A stretch of 64,000 nt of DNA from Rhabditoides inermis (GCA_963966185.1 CAWZYM010000393.1:61747-125746), one strand, 5' to 3'; shown: positions 19,086 through 32,100, counted from the first letter of the stretch. The notes: generated by a model not told the origin, from the sequence alone. Numbers and translations are program-made.

Positions 19086-22000
19086 CTATTCGTAAGCGCC
19101 AGAGTGCGTGTGAGTTGGCTTGAGACAGTAACACTCCAGCAGTTGCAGTGCAGTTGGCTTGAGTCTTCGTTTCATCTGCGGCGAGTGGAATATGTATAGG
19201 TAGAATAGTATGGCGTGGTGAGTGTAGAGGAGTAGATGAGCGAGCTGCGATGCCATCTCCACGCGCACACTGCCCACGTCCACCTCCCACAGAGCGGTCG
19301 CCAGTCGGAACACGTTGTTCGGCAGGTTGAGAACCACGAAGCACCAAGTGACGATGAGGAGAGAGCGAGTGAGCTGCAGGTCAGTGTAGCGGAGTCCCTG
19401 AATGGCGAGTGTGAGGAAGGAAGTGAGCAATTGAAAGAAAGCGACGCGCACCTTTTTCCTCTTCCTCTTAAGGACCTCCTGCTCGACAGAGAAGCGAGAA
19501 GAAAAGCGCGCGAGTGAAGTACTTCAACAAGGAAATTATACACATTTCTCTCCATTTCATCTCACTCACCGCATAGTTTTGTTGCTGTGCATGGAAGTGT
19601 AAGTAGGGGCAGGCGTCTCGGGAGTGTGAAAGGACACTGTCGGAGATCCGGGCATTTTCTGCAATAACATATCATTTTTAACTCCCATTGTATTATGTAC
19701 CTTCATATGCGCTCGTAGTTTGATGACGACAATGATGTTGCAGAATACAATGATGATGATGGGGATGATCATTGATACTATCATCTGGAAGAGGATGTGT
19801 TGAGAGAGGTGGAGGAGGCGTGTGCATACCTCAACAGTCATGAACAGTCTGTATGCCTCCTCGCAGTCCTGTCTGATATCGCACACCCCACTGTGTGGGT
19901 CTATGTCAGCCACCCACAGAATCCACCCATTCAGAGCCAGCGCCGCAGTGAAAAGAACGGCTATCTGCAGTCGCGCTCTGTAATATCATATATGTAGTTC
20001 ACCCTCACCCTCCCTCTCCCCTTGTCGTATCACTCTAAAACTAAAACTCTAAATTCGACTACACTTTTTCTCTTTTCCCACGTGCTCGTTGAGCGTCGAC
20101 GTAACAAAGTTCCATTTTCTCTCACTCACTGTGTTCTCACTCACTTAATCTTATTTTTTGATCGGCTATATGTTGCCAAGTTGCCATAAACAAAACATGT
20201 GTGAAAGCGAAGAAAAGTGCGAAAGTTGGCGATTTCCGGTTTTCCGGTAGTACAATCTCCCCGCTAGCATTCTAAATTCATTCCGCAACAATGCCCTCGC
20301 ATCTAACACGTATCCCACTGTCTAGCTACATCCGAGAACCTATGTTGTTGTTGCCAGCACATTTTATATGGCTGTCCGCACTTCTCAATCCCCTCCCCGT
20401 ATCTGTCTTCCAGTTCGCCTCTTGTATTTTGTCTCCCACTTTTGTTTCCCCCGAAGAGTGCTCATCAGCCCGTCTTCTGATGGCTAAGAGTACGCATAGT
20501 GGAGATTTCCCCCTCCCCTTCTCACCGCAGAAGACACTACCCATCACGGCCTCTATTCACAAACAGAGGAACGCAGAGAATGCACTAGAGAGGACGTGCA
20601 TTGGATGATTAGTGGAGATTGTAGTACCTTTGCTGATTGAGTGAGCGGGTGCTTCTGAGGAGCAGAGTGAGACGTTCGATGCCCACCAGAACAATCAGCC
20701 AGATAGAGAGACAGTCACATAAATGGGAGAGGAAGGTGAGCGCCTTGCAGCCAACGCGCGACTGCGCAGGCATCACTTGTTGCTGAAAAGAGGAAGTGTT
20801 GGCAGAATGATAAAGATGAGGAACCGACCTGTGCGAGCAGCCATGCGACTTCATCTAGCCAGAAGTACAGAAGAGACAAGAGGAAGGCACTGCTGACTGC
20901 TGCGAGGCATAGCAGATACGAGTTGGAGGGAAGCTGCGACAGCACACGGTTAGATCTGAAACATTCATGTAAGCAATGTAAGCACACATGCGCTGACGTG
21001 CCTCGACATTTTGACCGACAAACTTCGGACTTCCGGAGTGGCAGTCGGCATTCTCAAGTGGTTTGTAAGTTGCTTTCCGATTTGCTCTCGCGCGTCGCGT
21101 TTCCCAACTCGATTATACTCTTTCCGTGCCTCGCATTCATTTTCCTAATCCCCCACGCCCGATCTATGGACATGCATTGGCAATGATAATTGGAGACTCT
21201 GGCCGACTCTCTTTTCCCTTCTCTTTTCACTCCCTCCATGCAATCTTTTCCGAAATGGAAACATAATTAGCGGTTGCGGAAGGCGGGAGACGCTCTAGAG
21301 TCTAGATGCGCGTGAGAGATAGATAGTTCCTCCTCTCCTCCTTCCTCCTTCCTTCCCTCCCGTACCCAAACACAATTGCCCAGCGTCGATCCAATCACGT
21401 GCGTGTGGAGGCAGCAGATTCTGGAAGCCGAGGTCATTCCTCATCCAAGTGAGGCAGAACAAACGAATACTCCTCCCCCCTCCCCATACACACACCCGGG
21501 CACCCCAACTCGTCGGTTTTGTTTTTCGAGCATCCAGCAGCATGGAATATTAAACATTGCGAGAGTGCAACTGCTGGAATTACCACTCAACTAACACGCG
21601 ATATACAATTGTGCTCAGTCTCCTCTCCTCTCTTACATGCAGCTGGCCACCAATCAATGTGCATTTATCTTTATGAAAGCCGATAAGGAGTTGCATAGAG
21701 AAAAACACTGTCTGTGATGATTAGAGGTGGCTAGTTGATGCCTCGCTACGTCGATCAGAGAGCGACATCCGCAAACAAAACCTTGCCAGAAATAGAGAGC
21801 GTGCGTCGACTGATTGCTTGCCCTCTTCCCCCCACTCCTCTACTCTGTCTCATATTCTATGAATGCGACTCCCTCACTCTCTATCTCGTCATAATCACAA
21901 CACAATATCATCGAACGGAAATCACACCTATATTCGAAAACCTCAAATACGTGCTTGTGCATCGCGTATAACATATTTCACATTCAGCTGCTCGGTTGAG

Positions 22001-22308
22001 GGGGAGGCCCGCCAACCCTCAAGACTAGAAGCGTTCCCATGGGCAGTTTCTCTCACGTCACATGTCAGAAGAGAGAGAAACAGCAAACTCGACCCTCGTC
22101 CGCAAAACAATAGAAGGGAGAAGGCGTCGGGAGGACAGCGTTTATGTGAATGCTTGCCCTCTCTCCCCCCTGAGTGTAGTTGTAGTTACCTGATGAGTAT
22201 CCAGACCATTGCGTTGCCTGTGAGGCCGACAAGTCCGCACACAGCGAGATACGAATAGTAGAAGTACTGGTAGGCAGTCGGTGTGAACGAGCCATCGCTC
22301 ACGTTCAT
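19086..22308 (-). CDS. Rhodopsin-family GPCR, probable neuropeptide receptor
   Basis: Exons on the minus strand: 22308-22190, 20955-20829, 20782-20628, 19977-19830, 19784-19701, 19658-19570, 19521-19452, 19397-19086; 367 aa. Seven hydrophobic helices can be placed. TM1 has GLTGNAMVW. TM2/TM3 lie around LCLAAVSSAFLLSLLYF and CLSIWLIVLVGIERLTLL, with ERL in place of DRY. TM5 is MIVSMIIPIIIIVFCNIIVV. A basic third loop ends KRKRKK. TM6 is LLIVTWCFVVLNLPNN and TM7 is HHAILFYLYIF, in place of NPxxY. The extracellular loop cysteines are present. The intron at 19451-19398 (54 nt) is stopless and a multiple of three; removing it restores a normal TM6 approach. An acceptor (tttgtag) directly abuts the ATG. 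The subfamily is uncertain: FMRFamide/myosuppressin-receptor-like by overall look. Confidence 0.85.
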
Positions 22309-22948
22309 CTACAAACACGAGAGTAACAAGGGGAAGGGAACGAAATACATACATCATACATTAATGTATTATACATATTCCATGAATGGCCTGAGAGGGG
22401 GAGAATGAGAGAGAGAGAATGTAGGAGAGAGGGAAACAGGAAAGCAGGCTCACCAAGAACACGCAAATTACACGATACGTATACGAATACGACGCATACA
22501 AAACAGAGGGGCAGAGCGAGCATGCATGATATGATAGAAACAGAGAGTGACTGGCCACAGCTACTCGCTAGATGCACATATATTACGCACGCTTATATCG
22601 AAACATGGCGTTGTTGTAGTTGTTTTCGTGAAGCAGATTTCAATGCGACAAAAATATTCCGCTAGTTTGCGATGGCAAGCGATGGCTTCCCTGCACACAT
22701 ATACACACAATGAGAGAATGTGGAATGGAAGACGCGAGATTTAGTTATGGGAGAGAATGGGAGGCCGGAAGACGCCTTCATTGCAACACACAACAGACAC
22801 CAATCACCAGCCAGATTAGACAATATGAGGGAGAAAAAAAATCAAAGACAAAAAACGGATCGTTAGACTCACTCAAATATTCCAACGATTCTACACGAAT
22901 TGCTATACAAAAACACCAAATTCGGAGCGAGTAAAAGGGCGGAAGGGG

Positions 22949-22990
<42 letters not shown>

Positions 22991-23952
22991 GGAAGCGTGG
23001 AGACACTGGAAAAGAGCCAATCAGGGAACAAGATGTAAATAGAAGAGAGCATGAAAAGAAGGCAATGCATCCATGGGAGTGTGTGTGGATTAAAGAGAAG
23101 AGAAAGGGGAGGGTCAGAGAAAGCGTGGAGAGTAGAGGATAGAGAAAGGGGAGTGCAGGGGCAGGCGTCACTCCGCCCCTCTCCCTCTCTACCCATCATA
23201 ATCCGACTCGTTCCATCTCTAATTGGACAATTTCATGAAAAAGTGGCTCCATATGATCTCAATATGGCATCCTATGTTCATCCTCTCACACAACTCATCA
23301 AAGAACATCTCTGAACGTCAAGGAATACTTCACACTTCTCCCGCTTACTCGTTGAATAACCAATAATATATAAGAAAGGTATAATCATAGAAAACTACGT
23401 GATAGAAATAATGAGATGCTTTTGAGTAACATGGTTTCTTAGCAAATGGACAGGGGAAGAGGGCAAACTCGCCATCCGTACTTACTACTCTGCGAACCAG
23501 TGCTCGCTTCACGGCACGGCCCGGCAATTGCATTATTGCTCCGCAAATCGCGCGTTTTCTGATTGGGTTAGGGCGCACTTGTCACTCCTGGCAAGGGAGG
23601 TTCGTTACGAGCACGCAGGAGAGTTCATTATCTCGAAACATCGCGACCAGGGCCTGCGAAACAAACAGTCTCTTCCCACCATCACTCATCCCGACTCCTA
23701 ATCAACCACTCTTCATTGCCACCATCAACCATCACATACGCCGTTTTCAATGGTTTCACAACATTTTAATAGGACCATATGAAGCAATAGCCATCATGCA
23801 TGTCACTACAACACAATGCACATAAAGAGGAGAGGCGGTCGCATAAAATGAAGAAGGGGCCGTTGCGAGCACAATGCGGCAAGTGACCGTAAACGATAGT
23901 GTGGAAGGAGACCTGATAAAAGGAGTGCGAGGAGTGAGTGTGCGCATCCGAG
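22309..23952. other. Intergenic region upstream of the GPCR
   Basis: 1.6 kb shared upstream of the GPCR (minus) and a small secreted-protein gene (plus). A (GA)n run lies at 22951-22988. Several open frames crossing it are artefacts of that simple repeat. No other gene seen. Confidence 0.45.
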
Positions 23953-24464
23953 ATGTCTCTCCTTCGCCTCCTCCCTTTCCTGGCTGTCGCCCACGCATGC
24001 GGCACCATGCCAGCAATGCCTGCCATGCCACTAGGTACACTTCTACTCGGAATACCATCTGTCCATCTTCTTCAGGCCAACCGGCGCGCATTCAAATGGA
24101 GACGAACCTTCCGTTCGCCGATGCGGTCACTAACCAGATATACACAGACACGTTCAAGTCTCAACTCGCACCCGCGGGACTGCAAGGAGTGGAGGCCGCA
24201 CAGGTGAGAGGGGAGCAGGGGATAGATGAGGGGAGTGATAGATCAGATCTACTGCTTTTCAGCCGATAAACATCAACGGACACTTCGGCATTGCGTTCAC
24301 TTCCACGACAGCGTGCACGGCGAGTGCTGGAGTACTCCAGTACATAGTCGCCAACTATGATGTGAGTCGAGGGGGAGAATGGAGAGGAATCGATGTGTGT
24401 TCAGGTGGCTTCGGCGACCGTCGTGTGTTCAGACGGCACACCCTACCGCTACGTCAAGCAATAA
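23953..24464 (+). CDS. Small secreted protein, nematode-type, unknown function
   Basis: Exons 23953-24034, 24076-24203, 24263-24361, 24405-24464 join in phase to 122 aa. The N-terminus MSLLRLLPFLAVAHA is a clear signal peptide, followed by a Met/Pro-rich CGTMPAMPAMP stretch. The mature part has a helix-prone segment (FADAVTNQIYTDTFKSQL), a GHFGIAFTSTTACTA segment and a final VVCSDGTPYRYV. Four codons for Cys are visible, one at the predicted cleavage region. The intron sizes (41-59 nt) and phases fit nematode genes. I do not recognise the family. Confidence 0.75.
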
Positions 24465-25120
24465 CACACAAATGTGCGCATAAATCTTGTCATCTTCGGT
24501 AATTATCGTGATGTACTGAGCACTCTCTCTCACTCACTCACTCACTTACTCAATCACTCACACATTGTGCGACACGCATCAATTATACATTAAACATGAC
24601 ATTCAAAAAGACCCTCTCTCTTTCCCAGAACACCGGTATCCCTCTCTTTCATGTGTCACTCGGATCAGCCTTAGTAGTCCTCTTTCATTCGAAGCGAACC
24701 CGCGGATACATCCTTTTGATACAAATTGAGAGACTAGAGGGTAAACACCAGTGGACAACAAACACAGATGACCACTACAACTGTCCGCCACAGCCACACA
24801 CCACTCAACCATATTTGTTTTCATACGTATAATAAACCGTATACGTATACGTATTTATACAGAACGGAACATCTATTTCAGATACTGGGAAAATATGCAT
24901 ATTTACATGACTCAATCGAATGTCCTTGTTAGCCTGTTTGCATGGAAAAAACAGAGGACTCAAGAGCCTGGCTCAAGACCCAATACGCTGAAAGATTGAC
25001 ATTGAAAAGTAAGAAACAAAGAGACTGAAGTGAACGATCGGAGAATAAGATCTCAACATATTTATTAATGAAGGAATGTAAGATGTAAATGATGTGTAAG
25101 TGTAAGTTGTAAGTGTAAGG
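24465..25120. other. Convergent 3' region, secreted gene / TTBK-like kinase
   Basis: No gene. AATAAA on the plus strand at 24831-24836 is followed by alternating cgtatacgtatacgtat sequence, which is self-complementary. AATAAA on the minus strand (25066-25061) lies 55 nt past the kinase stop. Confidence 0.45.
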
Positions 25121-26800
25121 TTATCCAATCGTCTTGCGGGCGGTCTGGTCTCCGTCTGGCATCTCTTGTGTCTCCTCCACTTCCTCCCCTCCCTCCGCTG
25201 CTGTCACCAGACCAGCAGACTCGGAACCATCTTCTGAAACGGCACTGCCATCGAATGTCATATGTAGATGTACCCACCATAAGTAGTGATGCGGGAGCCC
25301 TTACCGCGCGCCGACATCTGAAAGATGAATACGTTGTCGAACTACTCGTTCTCTAGCACCTCCTGCTCTTTTTGTTCGAATGCCTCGATGCGCTTGGTGT
25401 GTATCTGCCAATCATACGGGTAGTCGGGGTGCAGCTCCGCCGGCACACATCGATCGATCAGTGTCAACATCTACAAGTCCGGTTACGTGGTAGTCGAATA
25501 GTCCCACCTTCATATAATCCGGCAAGTCCCCGTACTTCAGCTTGAACACGTACTGAAATCATCACTTTATCACAATTCAATTAGATAGCGTTTCAGATAC
25601 CGCACTCATTATCAGTCTAGTATCAGTGTTTCTTTGTTGGACCCCAACTCACTCACAGCAGCTAGTGTGACCATGGCGGGCGGGTGGTTGACACAGAGGG
25701 TGGAGGGATCGGCGCGCGCCTTCTCTTTCGCACGCTCCATCACCTTCACAGCAGTCACACGAGACCATGGCAGACGGCCGCTCCCCATCTCGATCTACAA
25801 ACACACACTCAATTCATTCCTCTCTCCTCACCCACCAGCGAGTAGACGGCAGATGCGAGATCGCTGCACGGGCCCTGATCCTTTTTCTGGTGCATTTGCA
25901 TCGACATGTACCTGTAATACACTCATCTCTCGATTGTTCATTGTCTTTCTCACCTGAGAGTGCCTCTGAACCCGGGGTACAACCTCTCGGGACGCGGATT
26001 GCCGTGCACATCGCGGAACATGCGTGTCATACCTAGTCATACTCGAATAGACAGACTTTCGGTAAATGAAGGGATCGACTCAATATCACTCACTCACCGA
26101 AATCGATGAGATAGATGCGAGTGGGGTCGATGACTCCGATGCAGCAGTTGGACGGTTTGATATCCCGATGAAGGAAACCAATGTCGTGTACGTATGCGAT
26201 CGCAGTGAACAGCTGGCAAATGAAATAAGAAGGAAGAGTTCTCTCACCTGACGGGCAACACGATACAGAGTTTCCGTGGAGAAGATGCGGTTCGGCATCA
26301 CGCGACGAATCTATTACAAAACCACTACTGTAACGACACATTCTTTCATCTTTGTGTGTACATCATTGAGGTTCCTGCCGAGCAGCTGCATCACGATGTA
26401 AGCTGATCCGTGGTGTGTGCCACTCCCATAAGGAAGTGGGATGTGAGGCCTTCCGCGAAGAGCAACCAATACAGTCCACTCCAGCTTCAGACGACGAACG
26501 TCCGAGTTCGCCGGCTCAACTTTCACGGCCACTGCATTGCCGGTATCCCGTTCACGAGCCCTATTTGCAGATTACACGTATACAATGCAAGAGAAAAACA
26601 TACCGGAAAATTTGACCAAAACCTCCACGTCCAACCAAATCTTCTACTTCGAATTTCTTCAGCAGCAGGTCACCTCTGTTGAGAATTGGAGGAAGAGGAG
26701 CAGATGTTCGCTTCTCGACTAACAAAAAATCTTCATAACCAAGAGTAACCCGCATCACACCATGATCGTCTGCCTTCTCTTCTCCAACTTCTTTCTCCAT
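25121..26800 (-). CDS. Tau-tubulin-kinase-like (CK1 superfamily) protein kinase
   Basis: Exons on the minus strand: 26800-26604, 26560-26362, 26310-26248, 26212-26098, 26032-25954, 25911-25836, 25794-25657, 25552-25508, 25470-25360, 25317-25278, 25233-25121; 391 aa. The glycine loop is VGRGGFGQIF, the ATP-binding Lys is in VAVKVE, and LLGRNLND is the TTBK hinge motif. The catalytic loop is HRDIKPSN and the metal motif LIDFG, followed by FRGTLRYMS and SDLASAVYSLIEM. The kinase fold ends near PYDWQ and an acidic tail follows (EGGEEVEETQEMPDG). A stop (25342-25344) is met if the 42-nt intron 25359-25318 is retained, giving a shorter product. This belongs to the TTBK-like group that is greatly expanded in nematodes, many members being germline-expressed. 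It begins only 159 nt downstream of the eEF1B-gamma stop. Confidence 0.88.
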
Positions 26801-26959
26801 CAACCACTTAACAAAGGAAGGCGAAAAGAAATGACATATTTGAAACAACGAAAATAGGAAATTTATTACGTTCCTATATAAAATGTAAAACAATCACCGG
26901 TATAATTTATCCGACTACAACGTGCAACAAACAGAACAACATTGGACGCAGCAACCGAA
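26801..26959 (-). promoter_or_regulatory. Putative operon intercistronic region
   Basis: 159 nt between the eEF1B-gamma stop and the kinase ATG. It contains AATAAA on the minus strand (26867-26862) for the upstream gene. An acceptor (tttgttaag) on the minus strand ends 6 nt before the kinase ATG. Poly(A) signal, about 60 nt, then trans-splice acceptor is the classic layout of a nematode operon junction. Confidence 0.55.
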
Positions 26960-28827
26960 TTACTTGAAGATCTTTCCCTGGTTGAACTTCTTGCCTCCGA
27001 AGTCTCCCTCCCACATGAGGTACTCGTTGACGATCTTCTTAGTCTCCTCAGACTTGGCATCAAGCTTCTTCCAGGCGTAAGACTCGTAGTCGACCTTCCA
27101 GTCGTCGCTGAGCTCAAAAGCGAGGTCCTGTCCACGCCAGACCCAGACTCCAGAGATGGTAGAGTTGTTGTCAGTTCCGAAGAGGCAAACGGAAGCGAAC
27201 GCGTTCTTCTTCAGCTTCTCAAGACGCTGGAACATACCTGAAATATTTTCAATAAATTCCGAAAAATTAAAAGGCAATGAAAAATCCTCACCGTTGATAA
27301 GGTTGCACGACATGAAGGTGAGGGTAAGATCCTCCGGGTACTTGTACTCTCCGAACCAGATAGAGTTGTTCTCGGCATCGAAGTTCTCCCAGAAGTGAGG
27401 GATAGCCTTGGTTGCGGTGTCCTCGTTGGAGTACACACGCTTGAAGTTGTCCATGTTGAAAGTTCCCTTGGGCATAGACTCGAAGGGATCCTTGGCCTTG
27501 GGGGCAGCGGGGACATCATCCTCGGCGTCATCAACGGGAGCGGGCTTCTTCTCAGCCTTCTTCTTCTCTGAAGGTACAAGCTCATCACAGAAAAAAATTA
27601 GCAGAAAATCAAAAGCACAATCACAAATACACACACTACACAACGCACACTACATCTACATACTCTTATTCTTCTTCTTGGAAGAAGAGGAATTGGTAGT
27701 CTCGACAGTTGGAGAATCGAGACCATTAACAATCTCATCGTTTACAACAGCTAAATAAAAGTATTAAAAATTTAAATTAAAAAAAAAAACTCACCTTCCT
27801 TCTTCTCAGCCTTAGGAGCAGGGGCGGCCTTGGCAACCTTGGCCGAGAGCTCCTTGAACTTCTTCTCTGTAACCAAACGTCTTTGTTAGTGAAAAAGAAC
27901 AAAAGCACTAACCGTCAAACTGGGCAACCTTCTCGGCAAGCTTGACGTCTCCGAGAACGTCCTTCACGATAGGCTGGTTAACAACGGTCTGGAACCAGCG
28001 GGTGACGTTGACGAGTCCCTTGCGAGATCCGGGGCACAGGACGTACTCGAAGGCAGGGAGCAGATCAAGAGCGACGGAAATGTCAGCGATAGAGAGACGC
28101 TCTCCAACGAGGAAGGTCTTGGAGGCAAGGATCTCGTTGAGCTTGCCGAGCTGAGCAAGAAGCTCCGCCTTGTAGATGGCAACGACCTAAATGATTCAAT
28201 TTAAATCGATAATATAACATTGGTTTGTTTACCTTGTTGTCGAGCTGAGCAGCCGACACGCTGGGAAGAACGTATCCGAGAACGTTGGGGAGAAGAGCTC
28301 CCTCAGCAAACTGCAGCCACTGGATGACCTCAGCGCACTTAAAATATAAATGTTTAGTATTATATCACTGTCATAAAAGTAAAACTCACGTTGGCGCCCT
28401 TCACGGACTCTCCTCCAAGGTGGATGGCGATGGACTCAGCGCCGAAAAGGAGGGTGTTACCATCCTCAAACGCGGGGGTCTAAAAACAAGTTTAAATATA
28501 TGAAGTTATTTTATGATGCAAAATGACTCACGGCTCCGAGGGGGAACTTTCCAGCAGGGGCGACCTCACCGGCCAGCTGCACGTCCTTCTTGCCGAGCTT
28601 AGCAGCAATCAGAACCTTCTGGGTCCTGAAGTTCTTGGCGTTTCCGTACAGCTTCTAAAACAGATTTATGATGAAATATGATAGATTTTTTAAAAAAAAA
28701 CCCAAAATTTGGGAATTTAGAGAAAACAGACCTATACGTCAATCACTAACTTCGTAATGTAAAACAAACAAAAGCAATAAATCACAAAAAATACAATAAA
28801 TAACATAAATATACTCACTCCCGTCAT
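26960..28827 (-). CDS. eef-1G: Translation elongation factor 1B gamma subunit
   Basis: Structural subunit of the eEF1B guanine-nucleotide-exchange complex that recycles eEF1A. Exons on the minus strand: 28827-28819, 28654-28532, 28479-28390, 28337-28233, 28186-27913, 27866-27795, 27750-27664, 27567-27292, 27237-26960; 437 aa, the usual length. The N-terminal half is a glutathione-S-transferase fold ([38 protein letters not shown]). A Lys/Ala/Pro-rich linker ([12 protein letters not shown]) follows. The conserved C-terminal EF1G domain has [36 protein letters not shown] and [14 protein letters not shown]. The first coding exon holds only MTG. The 87-nt exon 27750-27664, rich in Asn and Ser, is a multiple of three and could be skipped. 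Confidence 0.96.
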
Positions 28828-29130
28828 TGTCCAAGCCGACGACCGTCCGTGAAGTAATCGAGCTCGGAAAAGTGACGAGAAATGCAAACGCTCTCTTTTA
28901 AAAACCTATGAATTGCGTGGCAGCCCCTTTCAGCATTGCGTATAGTGTGTAGAGATACTGCGACGCAGTTTCCGCGTCAATCGACTTTTCCTTTTGAAAA
29001 ATATCGCGGGAAAAATAATTTTTCTATCGTAGTGCTAATTTTTCCCGCCCAATATTCCATGTCTCGATAAAATTCAAGTATTTCCATGTTTACTTGTGTT
29101 TCAATAATTTATCAGTCAATTTTTTTCAGT
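28828..29130. promoter_or_regulatory. Divergent eEF1B-gamma / WDHD1 promoter with E2F-like sites
   Basis: 303 bp between two divergent starts. Two matches to the E2F/DP consensus are visible: cgcgggaaaa at 29005-29014 (reverse orientation) and tttcccgccc at 29041-29050. A spliced-leader-type acceptor (ttttttcag) ends at 29129, one base before the WDHD1 ATG. E2F control would suit a replication gene; that use is inference. Confidence 0.5.
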
Positions 29131-32100
29131 ATGTCTACACAAGGAAACTTCTCTGATGTGAAGGCTATCCACGAGGAAGGTTTCATCACCCTCGCTACAG
29201 ATAAATCTGGAAAATCGAAAGAAGTGAGTACATATGCAGTGATTATTGGTAATATATATTCACAGATCATATCTTCCGGCGTGGACGGCGGTGTTTGGAA
29301 ATGGCAGAACAAGTGTTTCTTCGGTTCTCAAAAGCCGCTCCAGAAGAGTATTGGCGATCGTTCTCATGCGTGTGTTGCCTGGAAGGTTAGTTTATTATGT
29401 TATTAATTATTTTATGTGTTTTAGGGAGACGAGGTTTTCGTGGGATACACTACATCAGATCTGCTCACGAAGATCGACAAGCAGGTGGTTGGAAAATTCA
29501 AGATTTCCGGAGACCAGTTGGAGCCGCTTGGTTCTCCGCTCAGCTTCTCCCTCGACGTGACGTCCGTGGACGTATCCAACAAGTTCCTCGTTGCTGGTTC
29601 AAGGTGCACTGATATATTGTATTACTTTGACCTGTTTTGTTTAGTGACTCGTTTGTGAAGCGTGCTAGTCTGGTGGATGAGAGCTCGTATGAGCGGTTCG
29701 AGTGCCAGGGTGTTGTTCTCTGCGTCTCGATCTGTCCCTCTGAGAATGTGTTTGCCGTTTCAACTAGCGATGGTGTCGTCAGCATCTTCCCTACTGAAGG
29801 AACTGAACGAGTTGCCGGTATCTCCAAGATGTTTCCGCCCTTCTCTGACATCGAGTATGTTTTTTTTAAAGTTCCCTCATCTTCTTTTTTCCATTAATTG
29901 ATGTTAAGTTCGACGAATCCGCGAGTGCACGTTGCGTGGTCGCAGAACGGTGAGCGTCTCTTCGTGCCGAGTATCGGCTCTGTCAAGCAGATCAATTCTG
30001 CCGACTGGGCTCTCGACGATTATTCGTTCAAACACCCAAAAATCTCGATGGTACGTTCATTATGTTGTTTTCTAGTTTCTATCTTGATGTGTTTTAGTCG
30101 TCATACAGCGTGTGTTGTGTGTCCGACTGTGGAGAGTTCCTCGCCGCCTCCACGCTCGCCGGACAGATTGTGGTGTGGCGCATCGCCGATCGCTCCGTCG
30201 TCACTTTCACGTGAGTGCACATTGGGATTATATATGTTTCATCATAGTTTCAGTGAGTTCAAGCGCGCATCTTCCGCTTCCCGTTCCGTCATCACCTCCA
30301 TGGTTTTCGACCCGCTGAACCCTAAGAACCTTGTCATTGCCGACGACAACGTGAGAGTAACTGTGCTGTGATTATATCGATTATTTGTTTGCAGGAGGGT
30401 ATTTGCGTACTGCAGAATGCTACTGTTGAGAGGAAAATGGAGGAGAAGAAGGCAGAGCCGGAGGAAGAGGAGGCTGATAATATGGAGGATATGGATGATG
30501 ATGACGAGGACGACATTGTGCTGCAGAGGGAGCGCACTGCCATGTTCGATGACGAGGCCGACGACGGAAACACGAACCGTTTGTTTCCCTTGAAATCTCG
30601 ACTATTCGGTTTTTTACAGAGTCGTTCGATCTGGGTGCTATCAAGAAAAAGCATGGGTTCGACGAGAACAACGAGCCTATCCCCAACTTCGCCCACCCCG
30701 GAGCCGATCCGTCCGCACCCTTGTCGTTTGGAGGAGCGGTATGCATATCACACACGCGTTGATGTTATATGTACATGTCTTGTAGTCTGTCTCGAAGAGT
30801 GCCCCTGTGGTGGAGCGCTATCGCCCGCCTGTTCTTCCCGATCAGTTTGTCTCCGCTTCTTCTCCCAAAGATATTCCTCACCGATACCTGGTATGTTTTT
30901 GTTTTGTATTTTATCTCGGTAGAAGTCATGTATGTTTTTTTTTCAGAAGTGGAACTCGTATGGTGTTGTGCGCAGTTCGGAGCTCGATGACGGAAGCAAC
31001 ATTGAAGTGCGGCATTTTACAGAAAAAAATATTGTGATTTATTGTTTCAGGTGGAGTTCCACGATACGTCGATCAGCCCGGAGATTCTGATGGACAACTC
31101 GCAGACTCGGTACGAGCTGGCGGATCTCAGCGACAAGGCGGTCGTGCTGGCCAGCAAGGAGAAGAAGTCCGCCAGGTACGAGTTCGAGGGGCGGCAGTGG
31201 ATTGACTGTACGTGTTTAGTGAAATGCTCGTGATCCACATAGCTTCGTGGGACATGGACTCTCGCCGCTGGGAGGCGCGTCTGCCTATTGGAGACGGCGC
31301 TGTGGATGTACTAGCCACTCGCGAGATGATCGCAGTCATCACCGAGACGAGGAACATTCGCGTGTTCACTCTCGCCGGAACACAGCGCCACATCATCTCT
31401 CATCCTGGTACACACTTTTATTAGGATGAGTTTTCACATCTCACTGCAATGTGTTTAGCGCCCATTCTGACGGCGGCTGCGTTCGACTCCCGCATCTCGA
31501 TCGTGTCCCTTTCGGGCGGCGCCTTCTTCGATGGCTCGGGCGAGCCGCAGTGGCAGGTTCGTTCGTATTCCTTCCTACTGCCAGTATCTCGTATATTTGT
31601 CTCTTTGCAGCACTCGCTCACTTGCTACGACGTGTCTTCGTCGCAGTGGTACCGTGACGGATGCGAGCTGGAGAAGACACGCCATCTCGCCATCACTCCC
31701 GGAGAAAAGCTGCGCTGGATCTCGCATACAAACAAGGGTCAGGTGGTGACGATGGATAGCAAGTGTGAGTTCGAAAAGGTCCCCCTGCCAACTGACGTTT
31801 TCTTGTGTAGGTGTGGTGCGTGTGCTGTGTCGGGGTGGCGCGTGGATGCCGGTGTTCAATGGCTACGACGACCTGCGTGCCTCTTCGGACTCGATCTGGC
31901 CCATATCTGTGATGGAGGCTCCCCGCCGCGAGTTCCGCTACATCTACTGCCGCGGCGAGGCCCACCCCAGGATGTCTCTCAAGCTCGCCCCCACCGTCGC
32001 CAAGTGGCTCATACCCCTCATCAACCCCGTGAGTCGCTCATCGCCTCGCCTGTCGCCTCACCCTATCCATGTTGTATTCTAGGAGTCGGAGCGCACTAGG

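Noticed and set aside
31176..31219. 12-nt intron gtacgtgtttag in WDHD1
   Set aside because: Far too short to splice; the 44-nt intron starting at 31176 restores alignment with animal WDHD1.
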